From positions 1 through 10,834 of the forward strand of contig DATJLQ010000229.1 of NCBI GenBank assembly GCA_035509415.1: a stretch of 10,834 nucleotides of DNA, written 5' to 3'. Below, in pieces: positions 1-5,474 of this stretch. A program made the position numbers and the translations under genes. Below the pieces are notes generated by a model. That model was not told where the DNA came from. It made no database searches and worked only from the letters and a program-made list of their open reading frames with translations. Every line of letters begins with the position of its first letter. Position 1 is the first letter of the stretch. The DNA comes from DATJLQ01 sp035509415. Its GTDB lineage: Bacteria; Pseudomonadota; Alphaproteobacteria; JACZXZ01.

Positions 1-980
1 AACACGATCAGCGCGAGATAGAGGATCAGGAACAGCGGCCGGCCGTGGCCGAGCTGGGTGGTGATCCACTGAAACCATTCCGGTCCCTTGCCGGCATTGA
101 AGTTGGCGACCGTGGTCGGCAACAACAGCAGCGACGATGCGAAGATCGGCGGGATGACGCCGGAGGTGTTGAGCTTCAGCGGCAGATGCGAGCTCTGCCC
201 TTCGAACATGCGGTTACCGACCTGGCGCTTCGGATATTGGATCAGAAGGCGCCGCTGGGCACGCTCCATGAACACGATGAACATGATGACGGCGACGGCC
301 ATCACCATGACGATGAGGATGAGGCCGGTCGAGAGCGCGCCCTGCCGCCCCAGCTCGAGCGTTCCCGCAATGGCGGACGGAAGCTGCGCGACGATGCCCG
401 CCATGATGATCAGCGACGTGCCGTTGCCAATGCCGCGCTGGGTGATCTGCTCGCCGAGCCACATCAGGAACATCGTGCCGCCGGTGAGCGTGATGACGGT
501 GGAGAGGCGGAAGAAGATGCCCGGATCGGTGACGACATTGCTCGCGCCTTCGTGCCCGATGGCGATGCCGTAAGCCTGGAACGCGGCCAGCACCACAGTG
601 AGATAGCGCGTGTACTGGTTGATGGTTTTGCGCCCCTGCTCGCCCTCTTTCTTGAGCGCTTCGAGCGTCGGCGATACCGTGGTCATCAACTGGATGATAA
701 TCGAGGCCGAGATATACGGCATGATGTTCAGCGCGAAGATCGCCATGCGGTGAATGCCGCCGCCGGCAAACATATTGAACATCCCCAGAATGCCACCGGC
801 CTGGGAATTGAAGATCTGGTTCCAGGCATTCGGGTCGATACCGGGCAGCGGAATGTAGGTGCCGAGCCGATAAACGAGCAGCGCGCCGAGGGTGAACCAG
901 ATGCGCTTCTTGAGTTCTTCGGCCTTGGCCAGCGCGCCGAAATTAAGATTGGCCGCAAGTTGTTCCGCTGCAGAAACCAT
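1..980 (-). CDS. secY: Protein translocase subunit SecY (5' portion, cut by window edge)
   Basis: SecY is the pore-forming subunit of the SecYEG translocon in the inner membrane, which passes unfolded preproteins from SecA or the ribosome. The visible 326 codons start MVSAAEQLAANLNFGALAKA. The first membrane segment lies around residues 25-45 and ends in the conserved PLPGIDP. The plug/TM2 region follows, with MFAGGGIHRMAIFAL and MPYISASIIIQLM. Further on are WLGEQIT, GIGNG, MERAQRR and LPLKLNTSGVIPPIFASSLL. The frame is open to the edge and stops in what should be TM8; the family is about 440 residues. A GGAG lies about 6 nt before the ATG. It is the last gene of the spc operon here, separated from rplO by 121 nt. 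The sequence resembles Bradyrhizobium-type SecY in my memory. A/T-ending codons are more frequent than in the genes beyond position 2520. Confidence 0.97.
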   Translation of the reverse strand, partial: MVSAAEQLAANLNFGALAKAEELKKRIWFTLGALLVYRLGTYIPLPGIDPNAWNQIFNSQAGGILGMFNMFAGGGIHRMAIFALNIMPYISASIIIQLMTTVSPTLEALKKEGEQGRKTINQYTRYLTVVLAAFQAYGIAIGHEGASNVVTDPGIFFRLSTVITLTGGTMFLMWLGEQITQRGIGNGTSLIIMAGIVAQLPSAIAGTLELGRQGALSTGLILIVMVMAVAVIMFIVFMERAQRRLLIQYPKRQVGNRMFEGQSSHLPLKLNTSGVIPPIFASSLLLLPTTVANFNAGKGPEWFQWITTQLGHGRPLFLILYLALIV

Positions 981-1101
981 ATCCCGCTCCGAGCCCCCTC
1001 CTTACGCGCGGCAGCCCGTCCCTTGCGGACCGCCGGCGCCACGCGCCTTTTGACAGGTAGAAGTCGCGAACGCCCGGCACAAGCCCGGCGCGGCGGTGTG
1101 C
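981..1101. other. rplO-secY spacer with degenerate repeat half
   Basis: This 121-nt gene-free gap is long for a spc operon. It carries the secY ribosome-binding region (a GGAGG-like run and a nearer GGAG before the ATG at 980). It also holds a short GC-rich motif at 1071-1090 that matches one arm of the palindrome in the rpmD-rplO spacer at 17 of 20 positions. I see no intrinsic terminator (no U-run after a stem in the minus direction) and no convincing promoter facing secY. Confidence 0.6.
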
Positions 1102-1593
1102 TCAGGCGGCAGCGTCGCTCGCCTCCGGCTTGGGCGCCAGGATTTCCACCGTCCCGCCCGCCTTCTCCACCGCGGCCACGGCCGACTTCGACGCTCCATA
1201 CACCGAAAGCGCGATTTTCGCCTTCAATTCGCCGCTGCCGAGAAGCCGCACGCCATCCTTGGCCCGGCGCAGCAGCCCCGCCTTGACCAGGGCCTCGGCA
1301 TCGATCTTGCCCGCGGTATCGAGCTTGCCGGCATCGATCGCCTCTTGCAGGCGGCCGAGATTGATCTCATTGAGCTTGAGCGCAAAGGCGGTGTTGCGAA
1401 AGCCGCGCTTCGGCAACCGCCGGTGCAGCGGCATCTGGCCGCCTTCGAACCCTTTGATACGCACGCCCGAGCGGGCGGTCTGGCCCTTGCCGCCGCGGCC
1501 GCCGGTCTTGCCCTTGCCCGAGCCAATGCCGCGGCCGATGCGCTTTCCGGTCTTGCGCGAGCCGGGGCGGCCGGCGATCTCATGAAGCTTCAT
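1102..1593 (-). CDS. rplO: 50S ribosomal protein L15
   Basis: L15 is a late-assembling large-subunit protein that braces 23S rRNA domains. The 163-residue product has the diagnostic glycine-rich N-terminal half: RIGRGIGSGKGKTGGRGGKG, then GQTARSGVRIKGFEGGQMPL and HRRLPKRGF. A globular C-terminal half follows, with LLRRAKDGVRLLGSGELKAK and ASKSAVAAVEKAGG. The length is slightly above the 144 residues of the E. coli protein because of an Ala/Glu-rich tail. The start at 1593 (MKLHEIAGRPGSRK) matches the usual alphaproteobacterial N-terminus, with an AGGGA about 9 nt upstream. It is flanked by two long spacers, one containing an 86-bp palindrome, unlike its tightly packed neighbours. 25 of 164 codons end in A or T by hand count. 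Confidence 0.97.
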   Translation of the reverse strand: MKLHEIAGRPGSRKTGKRIGRGIGSGKGKTGGRGGKGQTARSGVRIKGFEGGQMPLHRRLPKRGFRNTAFALKLNEINLGRLQEAIDAGKLDTAGKIDAEALVKAGLLRRAKDGVRLLGSGELKAKIALSVYGASKSAVAAVEKAGGTVEILAPKPEASDAAA

Positions 1594-1618
1594 CGTCGTT
1601 AGTCCCTGCTCTCTGCTT

Positions 1619-1704
1619 CGTCATGGCCGGGCTTATCCGGCCATCGACGTCTCCGCGACGAACGCACGAGACATCGACGCCCGGCTCAAGGCCGGGGCAT
1701 GACG
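1619..1704. repeat. Imperfect palindromic intergenic repeat (REP-like)
   Basis: An 86-bp element begins CGTCATG and ends CATGACG. The two halves are imperfect inverted copies of each other: CATCGACGTCTC in the left arm faces GAGACATCGACG in the right. Each half also has its own small hairpin: GGCCGG/CCGGCC around a 6-nt loop (1625-1642), and GCCCGGC/GCCGGGGC around TCAAG (about 1679-1698). The whole could therefore fold as a cloverleaf-like structure in DNA or mRNA. It sits entirely in the rpmD-rplO spacer. From memory, elements with this end sequence and GGCCGGGCTT core are dispersed in intergenic regions of Bradyrhizobium and Rhodopseudomonas relatives; I cannot confirm the family here. No U-run follows, so it is not a classical terminator. 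Confidence 0.8.
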
Positions 1705-1711
1705 ACCATTA

Positions 1712-1918
1712 CTACTCCACCACCTCGATCAGATGCGCCACCTTGGCGATCATGCCGCGCGTTGCCGGCGTGTCGACAAGCTCGGAGACGCGGCCGATCT
1801 TGTTGAGCTTGAGACCGATCAGCGTCTCGCGCTGGGTGTGATCCCGGCGCATCGCGCTGCTGACCTGCCTGACCTTGACGGTCTTAGCGCCCTGTTTGTT
1901 CGCAGTCGCGTCATTCAT
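1712..1918 (-). CDS. rpmD: 50S ribosomal protein L30
   Basis: L30 is a small protein of the large subunit that contacts 23S rRNA. The 68-residue product carries the family core: VKVRQVSSAMRRDHTQRETL, then IGLKLNKIGRVSELVDTPA and RGMIAKVAHLIEVVE. The ATG at 1918 follows a GGAG at 6 nt spacing and lies 17 nt after the rpsE stop; an in-frame TTG further upstream would overlap rpsE and is not favoured. The first 11 or so residues (MNDATANKQGA) are a short extension beyond the usual L30 start. After its stop comes a 118-nt spacer with a palindromic repeat before rplO, whereas these genes are usually close together. 9 of 69 codons end in A or T by hand count. Confidence 0.95.
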   Translation of the reverse strand: MNDATANKQGAKTVKVRQVSSAMRRDHTQRETLIGLKLNKIGRVSELVDTPATRGMIAKVAHLIEVVE

Positions 1919-1935
1919 GGCCTGCTCCCGCCTTC

Positions 1936-2499
1936 TCAATCGGCCGGCTGTTCGGCTTCGACATCGCGACGCCGAGCCTGCAGCGCCGAAACCTTAACGT
2001 TGCGGCGCGCGGCAACGGTTCGCGGCGAATCCTGGTGCTTGAGCGCGTCGAAGGTCGCCCGCACCACGTTGTATGGATTGGACGTGCCGAGCGATTTGGC
2101 CACCACGTCCTGCATGCCGAGGGTCTCGAACACCGCGCGCATCGGGCCGCCGGCGATGATGCCGGTGCCGGGAGGAGCTGCGCGCAAAAAGACCTTGCCG
2201 GCGCCATGGCGCCCCGCCACGTCGTGATGCAGCGTACGACCCTCGCGCAGCGGAACACGGGTGAGCCCGCGCTTGGCGGCGTCGGTCGCCTTGCGGATCG
2301 CCTCCGGCACCTCGCGCGCTTTGCCGTGGCCGAAGCCGACCCGGCCCTTCTGATCGCCGACGACGACAAGCGCGGCAAAGCCGAAGCGCCGGCCGCCCTT
2401 CACCACCTTGGCGACGCGATTGATGCTGACGAGCTTCTCGACCAGCTCGTTCTCTTCGCGTTGCTCGCGCGGTTGGCGCTCGGATGAACCTCTTGCCAT
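1936..2499 (-). CDS. rpsE: 30S ribosomal protein S5
   Basis: S5 belongs to the small subunit, near the decoding centre and mRNA entry, and contributes to accuracy and helicase activity. The 187-residue product has a short charged N-terminus. The double-stranded-RNA-binding fold (about residues 20-84) contains LVSINRVAKVVKGGRRFGFA and KGRVGFGHGKAREVPEAI. The C-terminal domain contains GTGIIAGGPMRAVFETLG, DVVAKSLGTSNPYNVVRATF and the Hyphomicrobiales-like KHQDSPRTVAARRN. The ATG at 2499 (MARGSSERQ) follows a GGGAG about 9-10 nt upstream; the same open frame runs far into rplF but only as an antisense-free shadow of other genes. This is the first gene on the A/T-richer side of the composition step: 37 of 188 codons end in A or T, against 7 of 121 in rplR just upstream. 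Confidence 0.97.
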   Translation of the reverse strand: MARGSSERQPREQREENELVEKLVSINRVAKVVKGGRRFGFAALVVVGDQKGRVGFGHGKAREVPEAIRKATDAAKRGLTRVPLREGRTLHHDVAGRHGAGKVFLRAAPPGTGIIAGGPMRAVFETLGMQDVVAKSLGTSNPYNVVRATFDALKHQDSPRTVAARRNVKVSALQARRRDVEAEQPAD

Positions 2500-2522
2500 G
2501 CTCTTCTGCTCCCGGGGAATTC
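2500..2522. other. rplR-rpsE junction, site of composition step
   Basis: This 23-nt spacer separates the very GC3-rich block (tuf to rplR) from the less GC3-rich block (rpsE to secY). It contains the rpsE Shine-Dalgarno sequence (GGGAG on the minus strand) and CCCGGG directly followed by GAATTC at 2511-2522. No repeat or recombination site of a known type is visible. Confidence 0.5.
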
Positions 2523-2885
2523 TCAGAACGAGAGGCCGCCCTCGCGCGCGGCCTCGGCCAATGCCTTGATGCGGCCGTGATAGAGATAGGCGCCGCGGTC
2601 GAACACCACTTCCTTGACGCCCTTGGCGAGCGCGCGCTCGGCGATCAGTTTGCCGACCGCCTTCGCCGCCTCGATGTTGGAGCCCTTCTGGATCTGGCCC
2701 TCGAGCGCGCCGTCGAGCGAGGAGGCGGCGGCGAGGGTGATGCCCTGCACGTCGTCGATCAGCTGGACGTAGATGTTCTTGCTCGAGCGGTGCACGCTGA
2801 GGCGGAGGCGGCCGTGCGCCTTCTTCGCGATCCGGGCGCGCACGCGCCACTTGCGGCGCGCATGGATGTCCTTGACGGTCTTCAT
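2523..2885 (-). CDS. rplR: 50S ribosomal protein L18
   Basis: L18 binds 5S rRNA with L5 and helps dock it in the central protuberance. The 120-residue product has the basic N-terminal tail (RRKWRVRARIAKKAHGRLRL) and then SVHRSSKNIYVQLIDDVQG, the family's beta strand region. Near the end are IEAAKAVGKLIAERA, GVKEVVFDRGAYLYHGRIKA and the conserved terminus REGGLSF. Length fits the family (117 in E. coli). The start MKTVKDIHARRK follows an AGGA overlapping the rplF stop. It lies 9 nt after rplF and 23 nt before rpsE. It is the last gene of the extremely GC3-rich block: 7 of 121 codons end in A or T by hand count. Confidence 0.97.
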   Translation of the reverse strand: MKTVKDIHARRKWRVRARIAKKAHGRLRLSVHRSSKNIYVQLIDDVQGITLAAASSLDGALEGQIQKGSNIEAAKAVGKLIAERALAKGVKEVVFDRGAYLYHGRIKALAEAAREGGLSF

Positions 2886-2894
2886 GCCACGTTC

Positions 2895-3428
2895 CTACTT
2901 CTTCTTGCCTTCTTTGCGCCGCACCGCTTCGCCCTCGTAGCGGATGCCCTTGCCCTTGTAGGGCTCGGGCCCGCGCTTCGCGCGGATCTCCGCCGCGACC
3001 TGACCGACGCGCTGGCGGTCGGCACCGGTTATCGCGATCGCGGTGGGCTTGTCGCACTTGATCGAGATGCCCGCCGGGATCGGATAGACCACGTCGTGGC
3101 TGTAGCCGAGCTGGAGCTGGAGGTTCTTCCCCTGCACCGCCGCGCGGTAGCCGACGCCCTGGATTTCGAGGTTGACGGTGAAGCCCTTGGAGACGCCGGT
3201 CACCATGTTGTTGACGTGGGCGCGGATGGTGCCCCAGCGCATGCGCGCCTGCTTCCCCTCGGCGCGCGGCTTGATCCACACCTTGCCCTGGTCGAGCTTG
3301 GCCTCGATGTCGTCCGGGATCGCGAGCGCGAGCTCGCCGATCTTGCCCTTGGCCGTGAGCACGGCGCCGGCGATCTTGACGTCGACGCCGGACGGCACCG
3401 GGACGGGATATTTGCCTACGCGCGACAT
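2895..3428 (-). CDS. rplF: 50S ribosomal protein L6
   Basis: L6 binds 23S rRNA near the factor-binding (sarcin-ricin) region of the large subunit. The 177-residue product, the normal length, has two repeated L6 folds. The first starts MSRVGKYPVPVPSGVDVKI and includes VLTAKGKIGEL. The second carries VNNMVTGVSKGFTVNLEIQG, VGYRAAVQG, LQLQLGYSH and the signature GPEPYKGKGIRYEGE before a lysine-rich end. The ATG at 3428 is chosen because it gives the family N-terminus MSRVGKYP and has a GGGAG about 6 nt upstream; an in-frame TTG 12 nt further up is not supported. It starts 22 nt after the rpsH stop. Confidence 0.97.
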   Translation of the reverse strand: MSRVGKYPVPVPSGVDVKIAGAVLTAKGKIGELALAIPDDIEAKLDQGKVWIKPRAEGKQARMRWGTIRAHVNNMVTGVSKGFTVNLEIQGVGYRAAVQGKNLQLQLGYSHDVVYPIPAGISIKCDKPTAIAITGADRQRVGQVAAEIRAKRGPEPYKGKGIRYEGEAVRRKEGKKK

Positions 3429-3450
3429 GGCCGCTCCCAACCTTCCGCTG

Positions 3451-3849
3451 CTAGAACACCTGACACAGGACCTCGCCGCCGACGTTGGCGGCGCGCGCGT
3501 CCGTGTCCGACATGACGCCGCGCGGGGTCGAGAGGATGGCGATGCCGAGCCCCCCGTGCACGCGCGGCAGGTCCTTGATCTTCGAGTAGATGCGGCGGCC
3601 CGGCGTCGAGACGCGCTCGATCTCGCGGATCACCGGCTCGCCTTCGTGGTATTTGAGCTCGATCTCGAGCGCCACCACGCCCGGGCGCTCCTCGCGCTCG
3701 GCGTAGCCGCGAATGTAGCCTTCGCGCTTCAGGACATCGAGGACGCTCGTGCGCAGCCGGGAATGCGGCGCCAGCACGGTCGCCTTGCGCGCGCGCTGGC
3801 CGTTCCGGATGCGGGTCAGCATATCCCCGATGGGATCGCTATACGACAT
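3451..3849 (-). CDS. rpsH: 30S ribosomal protein S8
   Basis: S8 is a primary 16S rRNA-binding protein of the central domain; in E. coli it also represses the spc operon by binding the mRNA near rplE. The 132-residue product begins MSYSDPIGDMLTRIRNGQRA and contains LDVLKREGYIRGY, STPGRRIYSK and LPRVHGGLGIAILSTPRGVM, the last holding the conserved S8 signature (about residues 98-113). The ATG at 3849 is preceded directly by TTG, which also lies in frame; AAGGGAG at about 8 nt supports the ATG. It begins 13 nt after rpsN. I could not identify an S8 target hairpin in the rplX-rplE region by eye. Confidence 0.97.
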   Translation of the reverse strand: MSYSDPIGDMLTRIRNGQRARKATVLAPHSRLRTSVLDVLKREGYIRGYAEREERPGVVALEIELKYHEGEPVIREIERVSTPGRRIYSKIKDLPRVHGGLGIAILSTPRGVMSDTDARAANVGGEVLCQVF

Positions 3850-3862
3850 CAACCGATCTCCC

Positions 3863-4168
3863 TTACCAGCTTGACTTGACCATGCCGGGAATCTGGCCGG
3901 TCGCGGCGAGGTCCCGGAGTGCGATGCGCGAGAGCTTGAACTTGCGATTGTAGGAGCGCGGCCGGCCGGTGAGCGCGCAGCGGTTGCGGATGCGCCCGCG
4001 CGCCCCGTTGCGCGGCATCTCGGCGAGCTTGAGGCGCGCGGCGAAGCGCTCCTCGGGCGGACGCTGCATGTCGTTCGCGATCGCCTTCAAGGCGGCGCGC
4101 TTCGCGGCGTAGCGCTTGGCGAGCCGCTCGCGCCGCTTGTTCTTCTCGATCGAGCTCTTCTTGGCCAT
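3863..4168 (-). CDS. rpsN: 30S ribosomal protein S14, zinc-free long form
   Basis: S14 sits in the head of the small subunit. The 101-residue product is the long form that lacks the four-cysteine zinc site: only Cys64 is present, in RNRCALTGRPRS. It starts MAKKSSIEKNKRRERLAKRY, has the middle PPEERFAARLKLAEMPRN, and ends with RKFKLSRIALRDL and IPGMVKSSW, the universal C-terminus. GGAG lies 8 nt before the ATG, and the gene starts 18 nt after the rplE stop. The stretches RNRC and SYNRKFKLSRIALR remind me more of Rhodospirillales S14 than of Bradyrhizobium S14; this is a recollection, not an alignment. Confidence 0.97.
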   Translation of the reverse strand: MAKKSSIEKNKRRERLAKRYAAKRAALKAIANDMQRPPEERFAARLKLAEMPRNGARGRIRNRCALTGRPRSYNRKFKLSRIALRDLAATGQIPGMVKSSW

Positions 4169-4186
4169 GTGCCCGTCTCCGTCCGA

Positions 4187-4729
4187 TCACTCGCCGAACG
4201 GCAAGGAGAACCCCTTGAGGAGCGCGAGCGCCTCGCGGTTCGTCTTGGCCGTCGTCACGATGGTGATGTCCATGCCCCGGATCTGATCGACCTTGTCGTA
4301 GTCGATCTCCGGGAACACGATCTGCTCCTTGAGGCCGAATGTGTAGTTGCCGCGCCCGTCGAAGCTCTTGTCCGAGAGGCCGCGGAAGTCGCGCACGCGC
4401 GGCAAGGCGATGGTCACCAGCCGGTCGAGAAACTCGTACATGCGCGCGCGCCGGAGCGTCACCTTGCAGCCGATCTTCTGGCCGACGCGCAGCTTGAAGT
4501 TCGCGATCGCCTTGCGCGAGGCGGTCACCTGCGGCTTCTGGCCCGAGATGCGCGCGAGCTCGTCGACCGCGACGTTGATGCGCTTCGAATCGCTGGCCGC
4601 AGAGCCGACGCCCATGTTGATGACGATCTTCTCGAGGCGCGGCACCTCGAGCGGGTTGCCGTACTGGAACTGCTTCATCAGCTCCGGCTTGATCGTCTTC
4701 TCGTATTGCTCGTGCAGTCTCGTGGCCAT
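4187..4729 (-). CDS. rplE: 50S ribosomal protein L5
   Basis: L5 binds 5S rRNA and forms the A- and P-site contacts in the central protuberance. The 180-residue product, the normal length, starts MATRLHEQYEKTIKPELMKQ. It contains NPLEVPRLEKIVINMGVG, GQKPQVTASRKAIANFKLR, IGCKVTLRRARMYEFLDRL, PRVRDFRGLS, GNYTFGLKEQIVFPEI and a final RGMDITIVTTAKT. GGTAGG, overlapping the rplX stop, lies 6 nt before the ATG, and the gap to rplX is only 7 nt, so the two are likely translationally coupled. In E. coli the S8 repressor site lies at this gene's start; whether it is kept here is not visible by eye. Confidence 0.97.
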   Translation of the reverse strand: MATRLHEQYEKTIKPELMKQFQYGNPLEVPRLEKIVINMGVGSAASDSKRINVAVDELARISGQKPQVTASRKAIANFKLRVGQKIGCKVTLRRARMYEFLDRLVTIALPRVRDFRGLSDKSFDGRGNYTFGLKEQIVFPEIDYDKVDQIRGMDITIVTTAKTNREALALLKGFSLPFGE

Positions 4730-4736
4730 GGCGCGC

Positions 4737-5054
4737 CTACCTGTCGATGATCTCGCCGGAGCGCTTGGCGTAGCGCACCTTGCGGTTGCCCTCGATGAAC
4801 TTGAAGCCGACGCGCGTCGGCTTGTCGTCCTTGGGGTCGAGCAGCGCGAGATTCGAGGCGTCGATCGGCGCCTCCTTCTCGACGATACCGCCGGCCGCCT
4901 TGGCCGAGGGCGCGGTGTGGCGCTTCACCATGTTGACGCCCTGGACGAGCACGCGCCCCTCCTCGAGCATCACCCGGAGCACCTCGCCGCGCTTTCCCTT
5001 GTCGCGGCCCGTGAGCACGATCACCTGGTCGCCCTTCTTGATCTTCGCCGCCAT
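4737..5054 (-). CDS. rplX: 50S ribosomal protein L24
   Basis: L24 is an assembly initiator of the large subunit and lies near the exit tunnel. The 105-residue product opens with MAAKIKKGDQVIVLTGRDKG and KRGEVLRVM, the KOW motif (about residues 5-30), followed by VQGVNMVKRHTAPS, GGIVEKEAPIDASNLAL and RVGFKF. The start is fixed by the TGATG overlap: the A of the rplN stop TGA is the first base of this ATG. A strong GGAGGT (5061-5066) inside the last codons of rplN stands 6 nt upstream. The open frame continues upstream only as a shadow of rplN. It ends 7 nt before rplE. Confidence 0.97.
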   Translation of the reverse strand: MAAKIKKGDQVIVLTGRDKGKRGEVLRVMLEEGRVLVQGVNMVKRHTAPSAKAAGGIVEKEAPIDASNLALLDPKDDKPTRVGFKFIEGNRKVRYAKRSGEIIDR

Positions 5055-5422
5055 CACAGCACCTCCGGCGCGAGCGAGATGATCTTCATGAAGTTCTTGG
5101 AGCGCAGCTCGCGCGTCACGGGCCCGAAGATGCGCGTGCCGATCGGCTCGTTCTCCTTGTTGATGAGCACCGCCGCGTTGCGGTCGAAGCGGATGGCGCT
5201 GCCGTCCTTGCGCCGGATCGCCTTCGCGGTGCGCACGATGACCGCGCGATGCACCTCGCCCTTCTTGACGCGGCCGCGCGGAATCGCGTCCTTGACCGAC
5301 ACGACGATGACGTCGCCGACCCACGCGAACTTGCGCTTCGAGCCGCCCAGCACCTTGATGCACTGCACCCGGCGCGCGCCCGAATTGTCGGCCACCTCCA
5401 GGCTGGTCTGCATCTGAATCAT
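5054..5422 (-). CDS. rplN: 50S ribosomal protein L14
   Basis: L14 sits at the subunit interface, contacts 16S rRNA in bridges, and is the binding site of the silencing factor RsfS. The 122-residue product is highly conserved: MIQMQTSLEVADNSGARRVQ, then CIKVLGGSKRKFA, VGDVIVVSVKDAIPRG, VKKGEVHRAVIVRT and the C-terminus PIGTRIFGPVTREL ... FMKIISLAPEVL. Length equals the E. coli protein within one residue. It is the first gene of the classical spc operon, and lies 52 nt after rpsQ; the spacer shows no clear promoter. Its stop overlaps the rplX start by one base. Confidence 0.98.
   Translation of the reverse strand: MIQMQTSLEVADNSGARRVQCIKVLGGSKRKFAWVGDVIVVSVKDAIPRGRVKKGEVHRAVIVRTAKAIRRKDGSAIRFDRNAAVLINKENEPIGTRIFGPVTRELRSKNFMKIISLAPEVL
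5061..5066 (-). promoter_or_regulatory. rplX Shine-Dalgarno GGAGGT inside rplN
   Basis: GGAGGT on the minus strand lies within the final codons of rplN, 6 nt before the rplX ATG, which shares a base with the rplN stop. It fixes the rplX start and suggests translational coupling of rplN and rplX. Confidence 0.7.
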
Positions 5423-5474
5423 CTGACTCTCGCTTTCTCAAACTCGGTCTTCGCCGCCGGCCGACGCGATCGCG
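5423..5474. other. S10/spc operon boundary spacer
   Basis: The 52-nt gap between rpsQ and rplN is the largest between tuf and rpmD. It corresponds to the point where E. coli ends the S10 operon and starts the spc operon. A perfect 14-bp palindrome (GACGCGATCGCGTC, 5463-5476) overlaps the rpsQ stop codon. I see no recognisable -35/-10 pair or terminator with a U-run, so read-through transcription is the simplest reading. Confidence 0.55.

Noticed and set aside
1050..1055. TTGACA hexamer on the plus strand in the rplO-secY spacer
   Set aside because: It faces away from secY, toward the antisense of rplO, and no -10-like hexamer follows at 16-18 nt.
45..1286. Long plus-strand open frame of 413 codons opposite secY and rplO
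   Set aside because: It lies exactly antisense to two well-supported genes, is made of Arg/Asp/His/Gly-rich low-complexity sequence, and arises because GC-rich third positions remove stop codons on the other strand.
1619..1704. Palindrome as an intrinsic terminator between rpmD and rplO
   Set aside because: No U-run follows the stem in the direction of transcription, and termination here would cut off rplO and secY, which are essential.
1919..1939. In-frame upstream TTG giving a longer L30 (MRRREQA- extension)
   Set aside because: It would overlap the rpsE end, and the ATG at 1918 has a GGAG at correct spacing; the shorter product already exceeds the usual length.
1936..3279. Minus-strand 447-codon frame that reads through rplF and rplR into rpsE
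   Set aside because: Only the last 187 codons are a real protein (S5). The upstream part is an out-of-frame translation of rplF and rplR, so this is not a fusion.
3429..3440. TTG start giving L6 with MGAA before MSRVGK
   Set aside because: The family N-terminus is MSRVGK, and the ATG at 3428 has its own Shine-Dalgarno sequence.
2484..3515. Plus-strand open frame of 343 codons opposite rplR and rplF; similar ones at 6019-7215, 7858-9000 and 9785-10819
   Set aside because: All are antisense to ribosomal-protein genes, with Ala/Arg/Asp/Leu-rich composition and no recognisable domain. They are GC3 shadows.
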